Source: Clostridia bacterium (GTDB lineage: Bacteria; Bacillota; Clostridia; Christensenellales; Aristaeellaceae). Taken from it: a DNA stretch of 47,114 bases. The position numbers were made by a program, and so were the translations under genes. Location: the NCBI GenBank assembly GCA_017412715.1, contig JAFPWU010000006.1, positions 1 through 47,114 on the forward strand, read 5' to 3'. Below the pieces are notes generated by a model, which saw nothing but the letters and a program-made list of their open reading frames with translations, did not search any database and was not told the DNA's origin. The first letter of the stretch is position 1. Every line of letters starts with the position of its first letter. Below are positions 17,257 to 25,084 of this stretch, one piece after another.

Positions 17257-18342
17257 CTACTTTTTCTCCCGGTTTCCCTTCACCAGGGCGCCTCCCCTGC
17301 GCAGGGGCGCGGTCAGCTTCCAGGCGGTGGAATTCTTCATCTCCTCAATGATCCGGAGGGCGTTCTGATATTCCCCGTCCAGCTTCTGATAATCCTTTTC
17401 CAGCTTCACGATCCGGTCATGACTGGTTCTGTCGATCAGCTTCATCTGCTCCTGATACTGCCGGTCCAGATTTTCGCACTTCTGGAACAGAATCTGGTTG
17501 TCCGCCCCCAGATGCTTCACGTTCTCAGTCAGGATGGCCACCTCACGGATCTTCGCCGTCAGCTCCCGGTTGCCGTTCTGCATGGCGTAATAGGCATATT
17601 TTTCCATCATGCTTTCATACGCGCCATGGGAGGCGGCAAGATCCTCCAGGTTCTCCCAGATCATCAGATTCAGCGCCTCCAGGGCCAGCTCCGGCTTGGC
17701 GGAGATGCTGTCCTCCTGCATATAGACGTCCGCCATCACCTCGGCGGCATAATACAGCTTATAGACGTGGGACAGCCGGATGGCCAGATCCCAGTCCTGA
17801 AAGCGGGGATATTTCGCGTTGAAGCTCACCTTCCGGAAGCATTCCGTCTTCCCGAACACCATTTGAGTGCTCATCAGGTTCTTCTTCAGCAGCTGCTCCG
17901 TGGTCACAAACCCCTCCGGAACCGTGATCTCCGGATATCTTCCCTCATATCCCGTGGACCGGTCGTGAAACTGATAGGCGTGGAACACCACATCCGCGCC
18001 CGTTTCCTCCAGCACCCTCATCTGGGTGCTCAGCTTCACGGGATTCCAGATATCATCGCTGTCCTGGAAGGCAATATATTTTCCCCGGGCCCGGCGTATG
18101 CCCGCGTTCCGGGCCGCGCAGGCCCCCTGGTGGAACAGCCGGACATACTGAATCCGGGGGTCCTCCGCCTGCGCCATCATTTCCGGCGTATTGTCCGTGG
18201 ACCCGTCGTCCATCACCAACACTTCGAAGGACGCCACGTCCTGCTGCGCCAGCACGGAATCAATGGCCTGCATCAACGTGCCTGCACGGTTATAGGTGGG
18301 GATAATCACACTGATGACCGGGCTCATACCCATCGCTTCCAT
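17257..18342 (-). CDS. Family 2 glycosyltransferase with C-terminal coiled coil
   Basis: 361 aa. GT-A domain at residues 1-230: VISVIIPTYNRAGTLMQAID at the start, FEVLVMDDGSTDNT, and the metal-binding GKYIAFQDSDDIWNP near 88-102 (DSDD). Residues about 255-345 are heptad-rich (ILTENVKHLGADNQILFQKC, RIVKLEKDYQKLDGEYQNAL), predicted to be coiled coil. The tail NSTAWKLTAPLRRGGALVKG is a basic amphipathic motif common at the end of such enzymes, perhaps for membrane or complex binding. A similar tail occurs in the GT4 at 22823-24454. ATG at 18342 with GGAGGAGAGAAAGACC before it. It is 39 bp downstream of wecB. Donor and linkage are unknown. Confidence 0.88.
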   Translation of the reverse strand: MEAMGMSPVISVIIPTYNRAGTLMQAIDSVLAQQDVASFEVLVMDDGSTDNTPEMMAQAEDPRIQYVRLFHQGACAARNAGIRRARGKYIAFQDSDDIWNPVKLSTQMRVLEETGADVVFHAYQFHDRSTGYEGRYPEITVPEGFVTTEQLLKKNLMSTQMVFGKTECFRKVSFNAKYPRFQDWDLAIRLSHVYKLYYAAEVMADVYMQEDSISAKPELALEALNLMIWENLEDLAASHGAYESMMEKYAYYAMQNGNRELTAKIREVAILTENVKHLGADNQILFQKCENLDRQYQEQMKLIDRTSHDRIVKLEKDYQKLDGEYQNALRIIEEMKNSTAWKLTAPLRRGGALVKGNREKK

Positions 18343-18381
18343 GGTCTTTCTCTCCTCCGCTTTCCGCCCTTCCGGGAGATC

Positions 18382-19485
18382 TCATGCTCCCAGGAATCTC
18401 CCGATGGCTTCCACGATCCGGCCGCTGGCATGGCCGTCCCCGTAGGGATTCCGGGCCCCGGCCATGGCCTGATACGCCTCCGGGTTTTCCAGCAGCTCCT
18501 TCGCCGCCTGATAGATCGACTCTTCCTCCGTGCCGACCAGCTTCAGCGTTCCCGCCGCCACGCCCTCCGGCCGCTCCGTGGTATTGCGCATCACCAGCAC
18601 CGGCTTTCCCAGGGAGGGCGCTTCCTCCTGAATGCCGCCGCTGTCCGTCAGCACCAGATGGCACCGGGCCATCAGGTTATGGAAATCCAGCACCTCCATG
18701 GGCTCGATCAGGCGGATCCGGGGATCCCCCCTCAGCACCTCATCGGCGATTTTCCGCACTGCGGGGTTCAGATGGACGGGATACACCACCTTTACGTCTT
18801 CATGCTCGTCCGTCACCCGTTTGATGGCCCGGAACATCTGATACATGGGTTCGCCCAGGTTTTCCCGCCGGTGGGCCGTCACCAGCACCAGCCGGCTCCC
18901 CCGGGCCCAGTCCAGTACCGGATGGGTATACTCCCCGGAGACGGTGGTCCGCAGGGCGTCGATGGCGGTATTTCCCGTGACGACGATCCGCTCCGGATCC
19001 TTTCCCTCCCCCAGCAGATTATCCCTGGCGGCGTCGGTGGGCGCGAAATGAATCGCGGCGATCAGCCCCACCCCCTGCCGGTTGAATTCCTCCGGGAAGG
19101 GGGAATAGATATCATGGGTTCTCAGGCCGGCCTCCACGTGGCCCACCGGAATCCGGCAGTAATAGCAGGCCAGGGCGGTCACGAAGGTGGTGGTGGTATC
19201 CCCGTGGACCAGCACCAGATCGGGCCTGACCTCCTCCAGCACCTCCCGGATGCTGTTCAGAATGCCCGTGGTCACGTCGAACAGGGTCTGATTATCCTTC
19301 ATGATGGACAGATCGTAATCGGGGACGATATGGAAGGCGTCCAGCACCTGGTCCAGCATCTGCCGGTGCTGGCCCGTCACGCAGACCACCGTTTCAAACC
19401 GGGGGTCCTCCCGCAGGGCCCGGACCACCGGGCTCATCTTAATCGCTTCGGGCCTTGTCCCGAAAACCGTCATGACTTTTTTCAT
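18382..19485 (-). CDS. wecB: UDP-N-acetylglucosamine 2-epimerase (non-hydrolysing)
   Basis: 367 aa, usual length for WecB/MnaA. Hallmarks: MKKVMTVFGTRPEAIKMSPV at the N-terminus, VHGDTTTTFVTALACYYCRI near 93-112, VGHVEAGLRTHDIYSPFPEE, TAHRRENLGEPM near 210, and DSGGIQEEAPSLGKPVLVMR near 290-309. It interconverts UDP-GlcNAc and UDP-ManNAc in the cytoplasm, supplying ManNAc for teichoic-acid linkage units or the capsule repeat. No UDP-ManNAc dehydrogenase (WecC) is in the window, so ManNAc itself rather than ManNAcA is the likelier product. The ATG has GAGGAAAAG upstream; it is 7 bp downstream of the tandem GT2 gene. Confidence 0.94.
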   Translation of the reverse strand: MKKVMTVFGTRPEAIKMSPVVRALREDPRFETVVCVTGQHRQMLDQVLDAFHIVPDYDLSIMKDNQTLFDVTTGILNSIREVLEEVRPDLVLVHGDTTTTFVTALACYYCRIPVGHVEAGLRTHDIYSPFPEEFNRQGVGLIAAIHFAPTDAARDNLLGEGKDPERIVVTGNTAIDALRTTVSGEYTHPVLDWARGSRLVLVTAHRRENLGEPMYQMFRAIKRVTDEHEDVKVVYPVHLNPAVRKIADEVLRGDPRIRLIEPMEVLDFHNLMARCHLVLTDSGGIQEEAPSLGKPVLVMRNTTERPEGVAAGTLKLVGTEEESIYQAAKELLENPEAYQAMAGARNPYGDGHASGRIVEAIGRFLGA

Positions 19486-19492
19486 CTTTTCC

Positions 19493-21331
19493 TCAAAACC
19501 TCTCGTCCTCGTCCCGCAGGCTGAAATCCTCCCGCCGCCGGGTCAGATTCGGATTGTAATAGGGGTCCCCCTTTTCGAAGACCCGCTTCCATTTCTTCCG
19601 GAGAAGGGCCGCCTCCGCCTCAAAGCGCTTCCGCTTCTCCCCCCGGTCATCCGAGCCCCGGCTCCGGGACTCATAGTGATAGAGCTCCGCGTAGGGGGTA
19701 AAGACGATCAGGTATCCCTTCTCCCGGATTTTCAGGCACAGATCCACGTCGTTGAACGCCACCCGGAAGCTGCCGTCCATGCCCGAAACCTCTTCGTACA
19801 CCCGTTTCGGCAGCATCATGCAGGCCGCCGTCACCGCCGACAGGTTCTGGGACACGGTCAGGCGGAACAGATTTCCGGGGTCCCCCCGCCGGGCCCACCG
19901 GTGACTGTGGCCCGCGGCCGCCCCCAGGCCCAGGATGACGCCCGCGTGCTGCACCGTATCGTCCGGATAATACAGCATGCATCCGACCGCGCCCACGTCC
20001 CGGCGCTGGGCGAACATCAGCATCTCCTCCAGCCAGCCGGGGGTGATGACTTCCATATCGTTGTTCATTAGCAGGATATAGTCCCCGGAGGCCTGGGAGA
20101 CCCCGAAATTGCAGATATCGGCGAAATTGAATTCCCCGTCCCGTCGGAGGACCCGGAGGTCCGGATCCAGGGCTTCCTGCTCCCGGTAGAACTGAAAGGT
20201 TTCCTCCTGCCGGCTGTTGTTCTCCACGATGAGGATCTCCCGGTTTTTCCAGGTGGACAGCCGCCGGATGGATTCCAGGCATCGTTTCAGATCCCCGACA
20301 TGATCCATATTGGGGATGACGATGGAGATCCGGGGATTGCCTTCGATGGCATACCGGATCTGGAAGGTGGAGGGCAGGGCCGAATCCTCCGGCGTCCCCT
20401 GAAGCCCGAGCCGTTCCAGATGGGCCGCGAGGGCCCGCCGGCCCGCTTCCGCCGCTTCCCGGTCCCCGGAAAAGTCCGGAGAGGTGCTTCCATCCGGGGA
20501 TCTTCGGTAATACAGCTCCTTCGGAATATGGACGATCTGCTCCGCCCGCTCCGTCAGCCGGAGGACCAGATCGTACATTTCATTGCCTTCGTATTCCCGC
20601 CGAAGGCCGCCCCCCGCCCGTTCCATCAGCTCCCGGCGGAAAAGGGTCAGCCCGCCAAGGTAGTTCATGCTGCGCAGCAGATCCGGCGAATAATCCGGCT
20701 TGTGGCGGAAGCACCGGATGTCCCGGGGGGATCTCCGGAAGAGCCCTTCATCGGTATACAGGAAGTCCGCCCCCGTCTGCCGGGCGGTCCTTCCGATTTC
20801 GTACAGGGCGGAAGGATGCAGCAGATCCTCCGGGCCCAGGAATCCGATATAGGTTCCCCGCGCCCTTTCCAGCGCCGCGTTCACGCCCCCGGTTCCGCCC
20901 TCCTTCAGCTCCGGATGAAGAAAGCTGATCCGCGGATCCCGCCGCTCCATCCGCCTGCCGTATTTCGCCGCGGGACCGAAGGGGTTTCCGCTTTCGTCCA
21001 CGATGCACATTTCCCATCCGGGACAGGTCTGGGCCCGGAGGGAACGGACCGCCGCCCGCAGCCTCCGGCGGGGAATGTCGGGCAGAAGCACAATCAGGCT
21101 GAAGGAAATATCCGGGGAGCAGGCCGCGCGCTGGGCCTTCCGGTCCCGCCGGGAAACCTTATGCCCCCTGTAGGCATAGGGATGATGAACGTTCACGTAC
21201 TCCCTGTACCGTCTCCGGGCCTCCGCCGGCCCCTCCGACAGGGCGCACCGGGCCGTGCGCAGGTACAGATAAAGAAGATCATGCCGACCCAGCAGGTTCT
21301 CCTTCACGCTTTTCAGGCCGATCTGTTTCAC
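19493..21331 (-). CDS. Tandem family 2 glycosyltransferase (two GT-A domains, first degenerate)
   Basis: 612 aa, GTG start at 21331 preceded by GGAGTATAACCG. After a basic N-terminal segment, domain 1 (about 73-330) has ISFSLIVLLPDIPRRRLRAA, but its DxD position reads GTYIGFLGPEDLLHPSALYE. Domain 2 (about 345-590) is canonical: PRISIVIPNMDHVGDLKRCL, GDYILLMNNDMEVITPGW (NND metal site), VAFNDVDLCLKIREKG and ELYHYESRSRGSD. It ends GDPYYNPNLTRRREDFSLRD, the same tail as the 573-aa paralogue at 42718-44439. The RfbF/rhamnan-synthesis type of double GT2 is known. Here domain 2 is probably the catalytic one and domain 1 may be structural or acceptor-binding. Membrane helices are absent. Confidence 0.87.
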   Translation of the reverse strand: MKQIGLKSVKENLLGRHDLLYLYLRTARCALSEGPAEARRRYREYVNVHHPYAYRGHKVSRRDRKAQRAACSPDISFSLIVLLPDIPRRRLRAAVRSLRAQTCPGWEMCIVDESGNPFGPAAKYGRRMERRDPRISFLHPELKEGGTGGVNAALERARGTYIGFLGPEDLLHPSALYEIGRTARQTGADFLYTDEGLFRRSPRDIRCFRHKPDYSPDLLRSMNYLGGLTLFRRELMERAGGGLRREYEGNEMYDLVLRLTERAEQIVHIPKELYYRRSPDGSTSPDFSGDREAAEAGRRALAAHLERLGLQGTPEDSALPSTFQIRYAIEGNPRISIVIPNMDHVGDLKRCLESIRRLSTWKNREILIVENNSRQEETFQFYREQEALDPDLRVLRRDGEFNFADICNFGVSQASGDYILLMNNDMEVITPGWLEEMLMFAQRRDVGAVGCMLYYPDDTVQHAGVILGLGAAAGHSHRWARRGDPGNLFRLTVSQNLSAVTAACMMLPKRVYEEVSGMDGSFRVAFNDVDLCLKIREKGYLIVFTPYAELYHYESRSRGSDDRGEKRKRFEAEAALLRKKWKRVFEKGDPYYNPNLTRRREDFSLRDEDERF

Positions 21332-21334
21332 CGG

Positions 21335-22756
21335 TTATACTCCAGTCTTTCTTTTTTCTTTCTGGATTGCGCTGCTCCGCTCTCCCGCGGCCCCGACAAT
21401 CCCCATCAGCAGGAAGAGCAGGGCGCACAGCGGCAGAATATACCTTTCAAACCGATAGACGCACTCCACCATCTCCCCGATCCAGACGGAGAACACGATT
21501 ACGGGGATTCCCCGGACCCAGTTCGGCAGGTCCGGCCTGCGCAGCATCCGGAAGGCGCGGACGCAGATGATCCCGACGAAAAGAAGGACCAGCAGCAGCC
21601 CCGGAATACCGCTTTCCAGCAGCACCTGCAGGAGGATATTGTGGGCGTGCTCCACATCATAGCTCAGTCCGGGAACAGGATTGATCCAGTTCATCGGGGA
21701 GATGATGGAGGTTCCCATGAGCAGGTATTTCGGATGCTCCCCCAGGAAGGCGATCACCGCCTGCCAGATGGCCGGGCGGCCGGACAGCGCGTTGCGGCCG
21801 AAGTAGCCCCGGTTGGCCACATTCGCCGTATTCGCGGCCGCCGATTCGGCCAGGGCTGAAGGAAACAGGGCCGCGCCGGAACGGGTCTGATTGAACAGGT
21901 TATTCAGCAGGCCCGGCAGCAGGACGCACAGGAAGGCCGCAACGAGGGCGAGGAGCAGCGCCAGCCAGACCCGCCGCCCCGGCGCCGGCCTCCGGAGCCC
22001 TTCGGAGGGGTCCTTTCCGAAGCGAAGGAACACAAACCCGCCCAGGCCCAGGGCGAGGCAGATATTGGACGTCCGCGTATCCGTCAGCGCCATGGCAATC
22101 ATCAGGATCGCCGCGCAGACCCCATAAAAGGCTCTGGCCGCCCCGGTTTCGGAGCAGAGCAACCCATGGCAGGCCAGCAGCGCCGAGACGCACAGCAGGG
22201 AACCGCTGATGGTCGGATAGAAAATCAGATACAGCCGCATATCCCGGCCGATGTCCGAGGCGCTGCCGTAAATCACGCCCAGGCCCCACCGGCCGCCGGC
22301 GGCAAGGTTCCAGATCACCCGCTGATGCCACGCGGCATACAGGCCGAGGGAGGCGTGCACGGTCATCGCCAGCACCCAGACGGCCGTAAAAATCCTGAGA
22401 AAGTCCCGGGTCTGGCGCCCGGTGAGGGCGCCTCCCAGCCCGTAGCACCCGCACAGGGCCCAGAGGCCGTACAAAAAGGTCTCCCGGCTTCCCCAGGCCT
22501 GCTCCGGGGATCGGACGAGCACCCGCCCGAGGAGCAGGGCCCAGAAGGCCAGCATCGCCAGAAAAGCCCGGTCCTTCCACAGCTTTCCGAGAACGATTCC
22601 CGCCAGCACCGTCAGCAGCTCCGCGGCCGCAACCCAGCCCGGCGTGGCATAGGGCTGCCGGTAAAAAAACATCATGACGGGATAGCGCAGCAGAAGCGCC
22701 CCCGTCAGTCCGGCATAGCCCCGCGAAAGCAGCTTCGCCGCTCTTTGATTCGTCAT
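21335..22756 (-). CDS. Wzy-like polymerase / O-antigen ligase family membrane protein
   Basis: 473 aa with about 11-12 membrane helices. The large extracytoplasmic loop (about residues 285-380) carries the Wzy_C-type signature near VEHAHNILLQVLLESGIPGL, the His-containing motif typical of polymerases and ligases of lipid-linked glycans. SGRPAIWQAVIAFLGEHPKY just before it is also family-like. It would join repeat units on the outer face of the membrane, receiving them from the flippase at 4490-6049. The ATG at 22756 has GAGGATAAGAAGG upstream. Polymerase and ligase cannot be separated by sequence; polymerase is preferred because this is a single-membrane organism. Confidence 0.85.
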   Translation of the reverse strand: MTNQRAAKLLSRGYAGLTGALLLRYPVMMFFYRQPYATPGWVAAAELLTVLAGIVLGKLWKDRAFLAMLAFWALLLGRVLVRSPEQAWGSRETFLYGLWALCGCYGLGGALTGRQTRDFLRIFTAVWVLAMTVHASLGLYAAWHQRVIWNLAAGGRWGLGVIYGSASDIGRDMRLYLIFYPTISGSLLCVSALLACHGLLCSETGAARAFYGVCAAILMIAMALTDTRTSNICLALGLGGFVFLRFGKDPSEGLRRPAPGRRVWLALLLALVAAFLCVLLPGLLNNLFNQTRSGAALFPSALAESAAANTANVANRGYFGRNALSGRPAIWQAVIAFLGEHPKYLLMGTSIISPMNWINPVPGLSYDVEHAHNILLQVLLESGIPGLLLVLLFVGIICVRAFRMLRRPDLPNWVRGIPVIVFSVWIGEMVECVYRFERYILPLCALLFLLMGIVGAAGERSSAIQKEKRKTGV

Positions 22757-22822
22757 CCTTCTTATCCTCTGCGTCCTTGCTTTCCTGCGATGGTTTTGAT
22801 CCGTCCCCCTGAGGGGAACTTT

Positions 22823-24454
22823 TTATTTTCCGCCCCTTCTGAGCAGCCCGCGGACCGCCCGGACCGGCTTTGTCAGGATCCGGCCGGCCCGCAAGGACAG
22901 GGAATGTTCGTATAATTGGACCTTCTCTTCCAGGAAGCGGCGCTCCTGCCGCCCGGCTTCCTCCCGGGCTTCCAGGGCCTTCAGCCGCCGGCACAGCTGC
23001 TCCGCCTCCCGGTTTTTCCCCTCCAGCGCCTGCTCCGCCGCCCGGCTTTTTTCCTCCAGGTCCCGGATCCGGCGCTCCGTAAACCCGGCGCCCTCCGCGT
23101 ACTGGGCCAGCATCGTATCGATCAGGATTTCTGCGGATTCCGGGTCCGTCAGATCCTCTTCCGGTCTTTCCGTCCCTTCCTCCACGCTTTTCAGCACAGC
23201 GCGCCACAGCTCCGCCAGGTCCATGTCCTCGATTTCAGCCATCTGGTCCCGGACGCTGTTCCCCAGGCGGATCCTCTCTCCGCCGTCCCGGAGCAGCCGG
23301 AGGATCCTCTCCGCCAGGGCCTTCTTATTCTTCTGCGGGACCCGCTGGATCGCCGGAACCCGGCGGAGAATTTCCAGATAGGGCATATCAAAGGTGACGA
23401 TCGGCAGCGAGAATTCCGCCGCTTCCATCAGCGTGAGGCCGAAGCCCTCGTATTCCGAGGTGCAGATCAGCACATCCGCCTGCCCGTAATACTTTTCAAC
23501 GTCATGGACCATGCCCGTCATCGTGACGCATTCGGACAGGTTCAGCCGGTCGATTTCCCGCTTCACGATCCCCGGATACCATTCTCCGCTGTTGGAGCCT
23601 CCCACCAGCGTCAGGCGCGCTTCCGGCATCGCCTCATGGACCAGGGCGAAGGCCCGCACCGCGGAAACCGGATCCTTTTCCGGGGAGATCCTTCCGCACC
23701 ACAGCACATGATTTCCCACCCGCCGTTCCCCGGCGTCCGGAACATTCATCCTTCCGCGGGGGTTGGGGATCCAATAGACATTCCGGTTGGCCCGCCGGTA
23801 ATACTGCACGTCCATCCGGTTAAGAACCGCCACCGCGTCCGCCAGGCGGGCCGCGCTGAGGACCTGGAGGGGCAGCGGAAGGCTTTCCCGCATGCCGTAT
23901 ACAGCGATCGAATGGGTATGCATCAGCACCCCGGCGCCAGAGTACCTGATGGCCATAAAATCCCAGAAGGCATTTTCCGAGGTCCAGGCATTATAATCGA
24001 TCAGATCGATTCCGTTTTCCCGGATCACCTTTTCCCACAGATCCGCCCTCCGGGCAGCCCGGTCTGAGAGGGAGAGGCCCGCATCGGCGCTCAGCACAAT
24101 CCTCCGGAGGTTCTCCGGCAGCGGATAGTCCGTGCCGCTCCTCTCCTGATCCGTGATGATCACGACCCGGTATCCCATCCGGAGATACAGTTCCGCCATA
24201 TACAGCATGACCCGCTGCACGCCGCCGGGCTTCAGCCAGATGTAGTAAATCCCGATCGTACGGATTTTTCCCGGCTTCCGGCGGACAAAGGGAAGATCTT
24301 CCGGGGAGAGCTTTTCCGGTTCGGGATGAAACCTGGCGATGTTCCTGATCAGGGCGCTGAGGCCGTACTGGCCGCACAGCCCGGAAAAGGCGGCGTCCCT
24401 TTCCTCCGGCGAGGATTTTCGCCATTCTGTCAGAAGGTCCTTTTCGCCGTCCAT
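22823..24454 (-). CDS. Family 4 glycosyltransferase with C-terminal coiled coil
   Basis: 543 aa from the ATG at 24454, chosen for the GGGGAGGAAAGCG site. GT-B fold: IGIYYIWLKPGGVQRVMLYM near 75-95 (glycine-rich acceptor loop), HVLWCGRISPEKDPVSAVRA near 225-245, and the nucleotide-sugar EX7E motif in TSEYEGFGLTLMEAAEFSLP near 330-350. After about 430 comes a long charged coiled coil (RDLEEKSRAAEQALEGKNRE and on), closed by LSLRAGRILTKPVRAVRGLL, resembling the tail of the GT2 at 17257-18342. It begins just downstream of a strong terminator and is 66 bp upstream of the polymerase gene. No promoter with good hexamers was seen before it, so read-through may feed this block. Sugar unknown. Confidence 0.88.
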   Translation of the reverse strand: MDGEKDLLTEWRKSSPEERDAAFSGLCGQYGLSALIRNIARFHPEPEKLSPEDLPFVRRKPGKIRTIGIYYIWLKPGGVQRVMLYMAELYLRMGYRVVIITDQERSGTDYPLPENLRRIVLSADAGLSLSDRAARRADLWEKVIRENGIDLIDYNAWTSENAFWDFMAIRYSGAGVLMHTHSIAVYGMRESLPLPLQVLSAARLADAVAVLNRMDVQYYRRANRNVYWIPNPRGRMNVPDAGERRVGNHVLWCGRISPEKDPVSAVRAFALVHEAMPEARLTLVGGSNSGEWYPGIVKREIDRLNLSECVTMTGMVHDVEKYYGQADVLICTSEYEGFGLTLMEAAEFSLPIVTFDMPYLEILRRVPAIQRVPQKNKKALAERILRLLRDGGERIRLGNSVRDQMAEIEDMDLAELWRAVLKSVEEGTERPEEDLTDPESAEILIDTMLAQYAEGAGFTERRIRDLEEKSRAAEQALEGKNREAEQLCRRLKALEAREEAGRQERRFLEEKVQLYEHSLSLRAGRILTKPVRAVRGLLRRGGK

Positions 24455-24506
24455 CGCTTTCCTCCCCGCCCGCTCATCGCTTTTCCTTCCTCTTTCGCCG
24501 GCTTCC

Positions 24507-24542
24507 AAAAAAATGGCGCAGCGGGCTTTCGCCCGCTGCGCC
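24507..24542 (-). terminator. Strong intrinsic terminator inside the polysaccharide locus
   Basis: A perfect 12-bp stem, GGCGCAGCGGGC and GCCCGCTGCGCC with a 4-nt loop, is followed on the minus-strand transcript by seven U (A-run 24507-24513). It lies just downstream of the small secreted protein gene and about 50 bases before the GT4 start, splitting the locus into two transcription blocks. Confidence 0.9.
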
Positions 24543-24569
24543 GCGGTGTTCCTAAGGGTTTCGGGATGC

Positions 24570-25061
24570 TTATCCGATGTTGGGCGTCATGGTTTTCATC
24601 AGGGTTCCCAGGGTTTCGACCAGCTCCTCAGAGGTAGCGTCCTCCCGGTTGCTCTGAAGCGTAACCGTGTACACATGACCGTTCACGCTGAAGTACGCAC
24701 AGGCCATGCTTCCTTCCTCCGCAGCCGCGAAGATCACTTTTACGCCGTTCACTTCTTCGGTTGCTCCCCGGCGAATGCCGGAGGAATACTCGTTGACCGC
24801 CGCCATGGAGACAGCTTCATTCTCGTCACCTTCCGCGGAAAGGAAGACCATCAGCAGATCCTGACCGTCGATGCTGGAAGCAGAGGCCACCATGGTTTCA
24901 TCCTCGGCTTTCCCGGTGTCAATCACCCAGGAGGATTCCAGCGCCAGCGTGAAATCATCCAGCGCCAGATCGACGGTCACGGCCGCATCCGGCGTTTCCG
25001 CCAGCGCAAGGCCGAAAAGCATCGTCAGCATCAAAAGGCCGCATACAATTCGACGTAACAT
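24570..25061 (-). CDS. Small secreted protein of unknown function
   Basis: 163 aa from the ATG at 25061, which has AAGGGGGG upstream; a longer frame from 25115 has no ribosome site and overlaps the gene before it. A clear signal peptide, MLRRIVCGLLMLTMLFGLAL, is probably cleaved after ALA. The mature part is acidic and beta-rich, with VNGVKVIFAAAEEGSMACAY and VNGHVYTVTLQSNREDATSE, then a short helix ending LGTLMKTMTPN. The pattern of a hydrophobic strand, a 'v-Y-v-t-l' strand and a final 'l-x-T-l' helix loosely resembles DcrB/PsbP-like small secreted domains, but I cannot assign it. There is no lipobox Cys. It follows the 1261-aa secreted protein by 23 bp and precedes the terminator, so the two are co-transcribed and may act together. 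Confidence 0.8.
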   Translation of the reverse strand: MLRRIVCGLLMLTMLFGLALAETPDAAVTVDLALDDFTLALESSWVIDTGKAEDETMVASASSIDGQDLLMVFLSAEGDENEAVSMAAVNEYSSGIRRGATEEVNGVKVIFAAAEEGSMACAYFSVNGHVYTVTLQSNREDATSEELVETLGTLMKTMTPNIG

Positions 25062-25084
25062 CTGTACTTGCCCCCCTTTACGGA

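Noticed and set aside
16027-19524. Plus-strand open frame of 1165 codons opposite the PHPT, GT2 and wecB genes
   Set aside because: It is rich in His, Gln, Pro and Arg, without domains, and it spans three clear minus-strand genes and their gaps. High GC makes such antisense frames stay open by chance.
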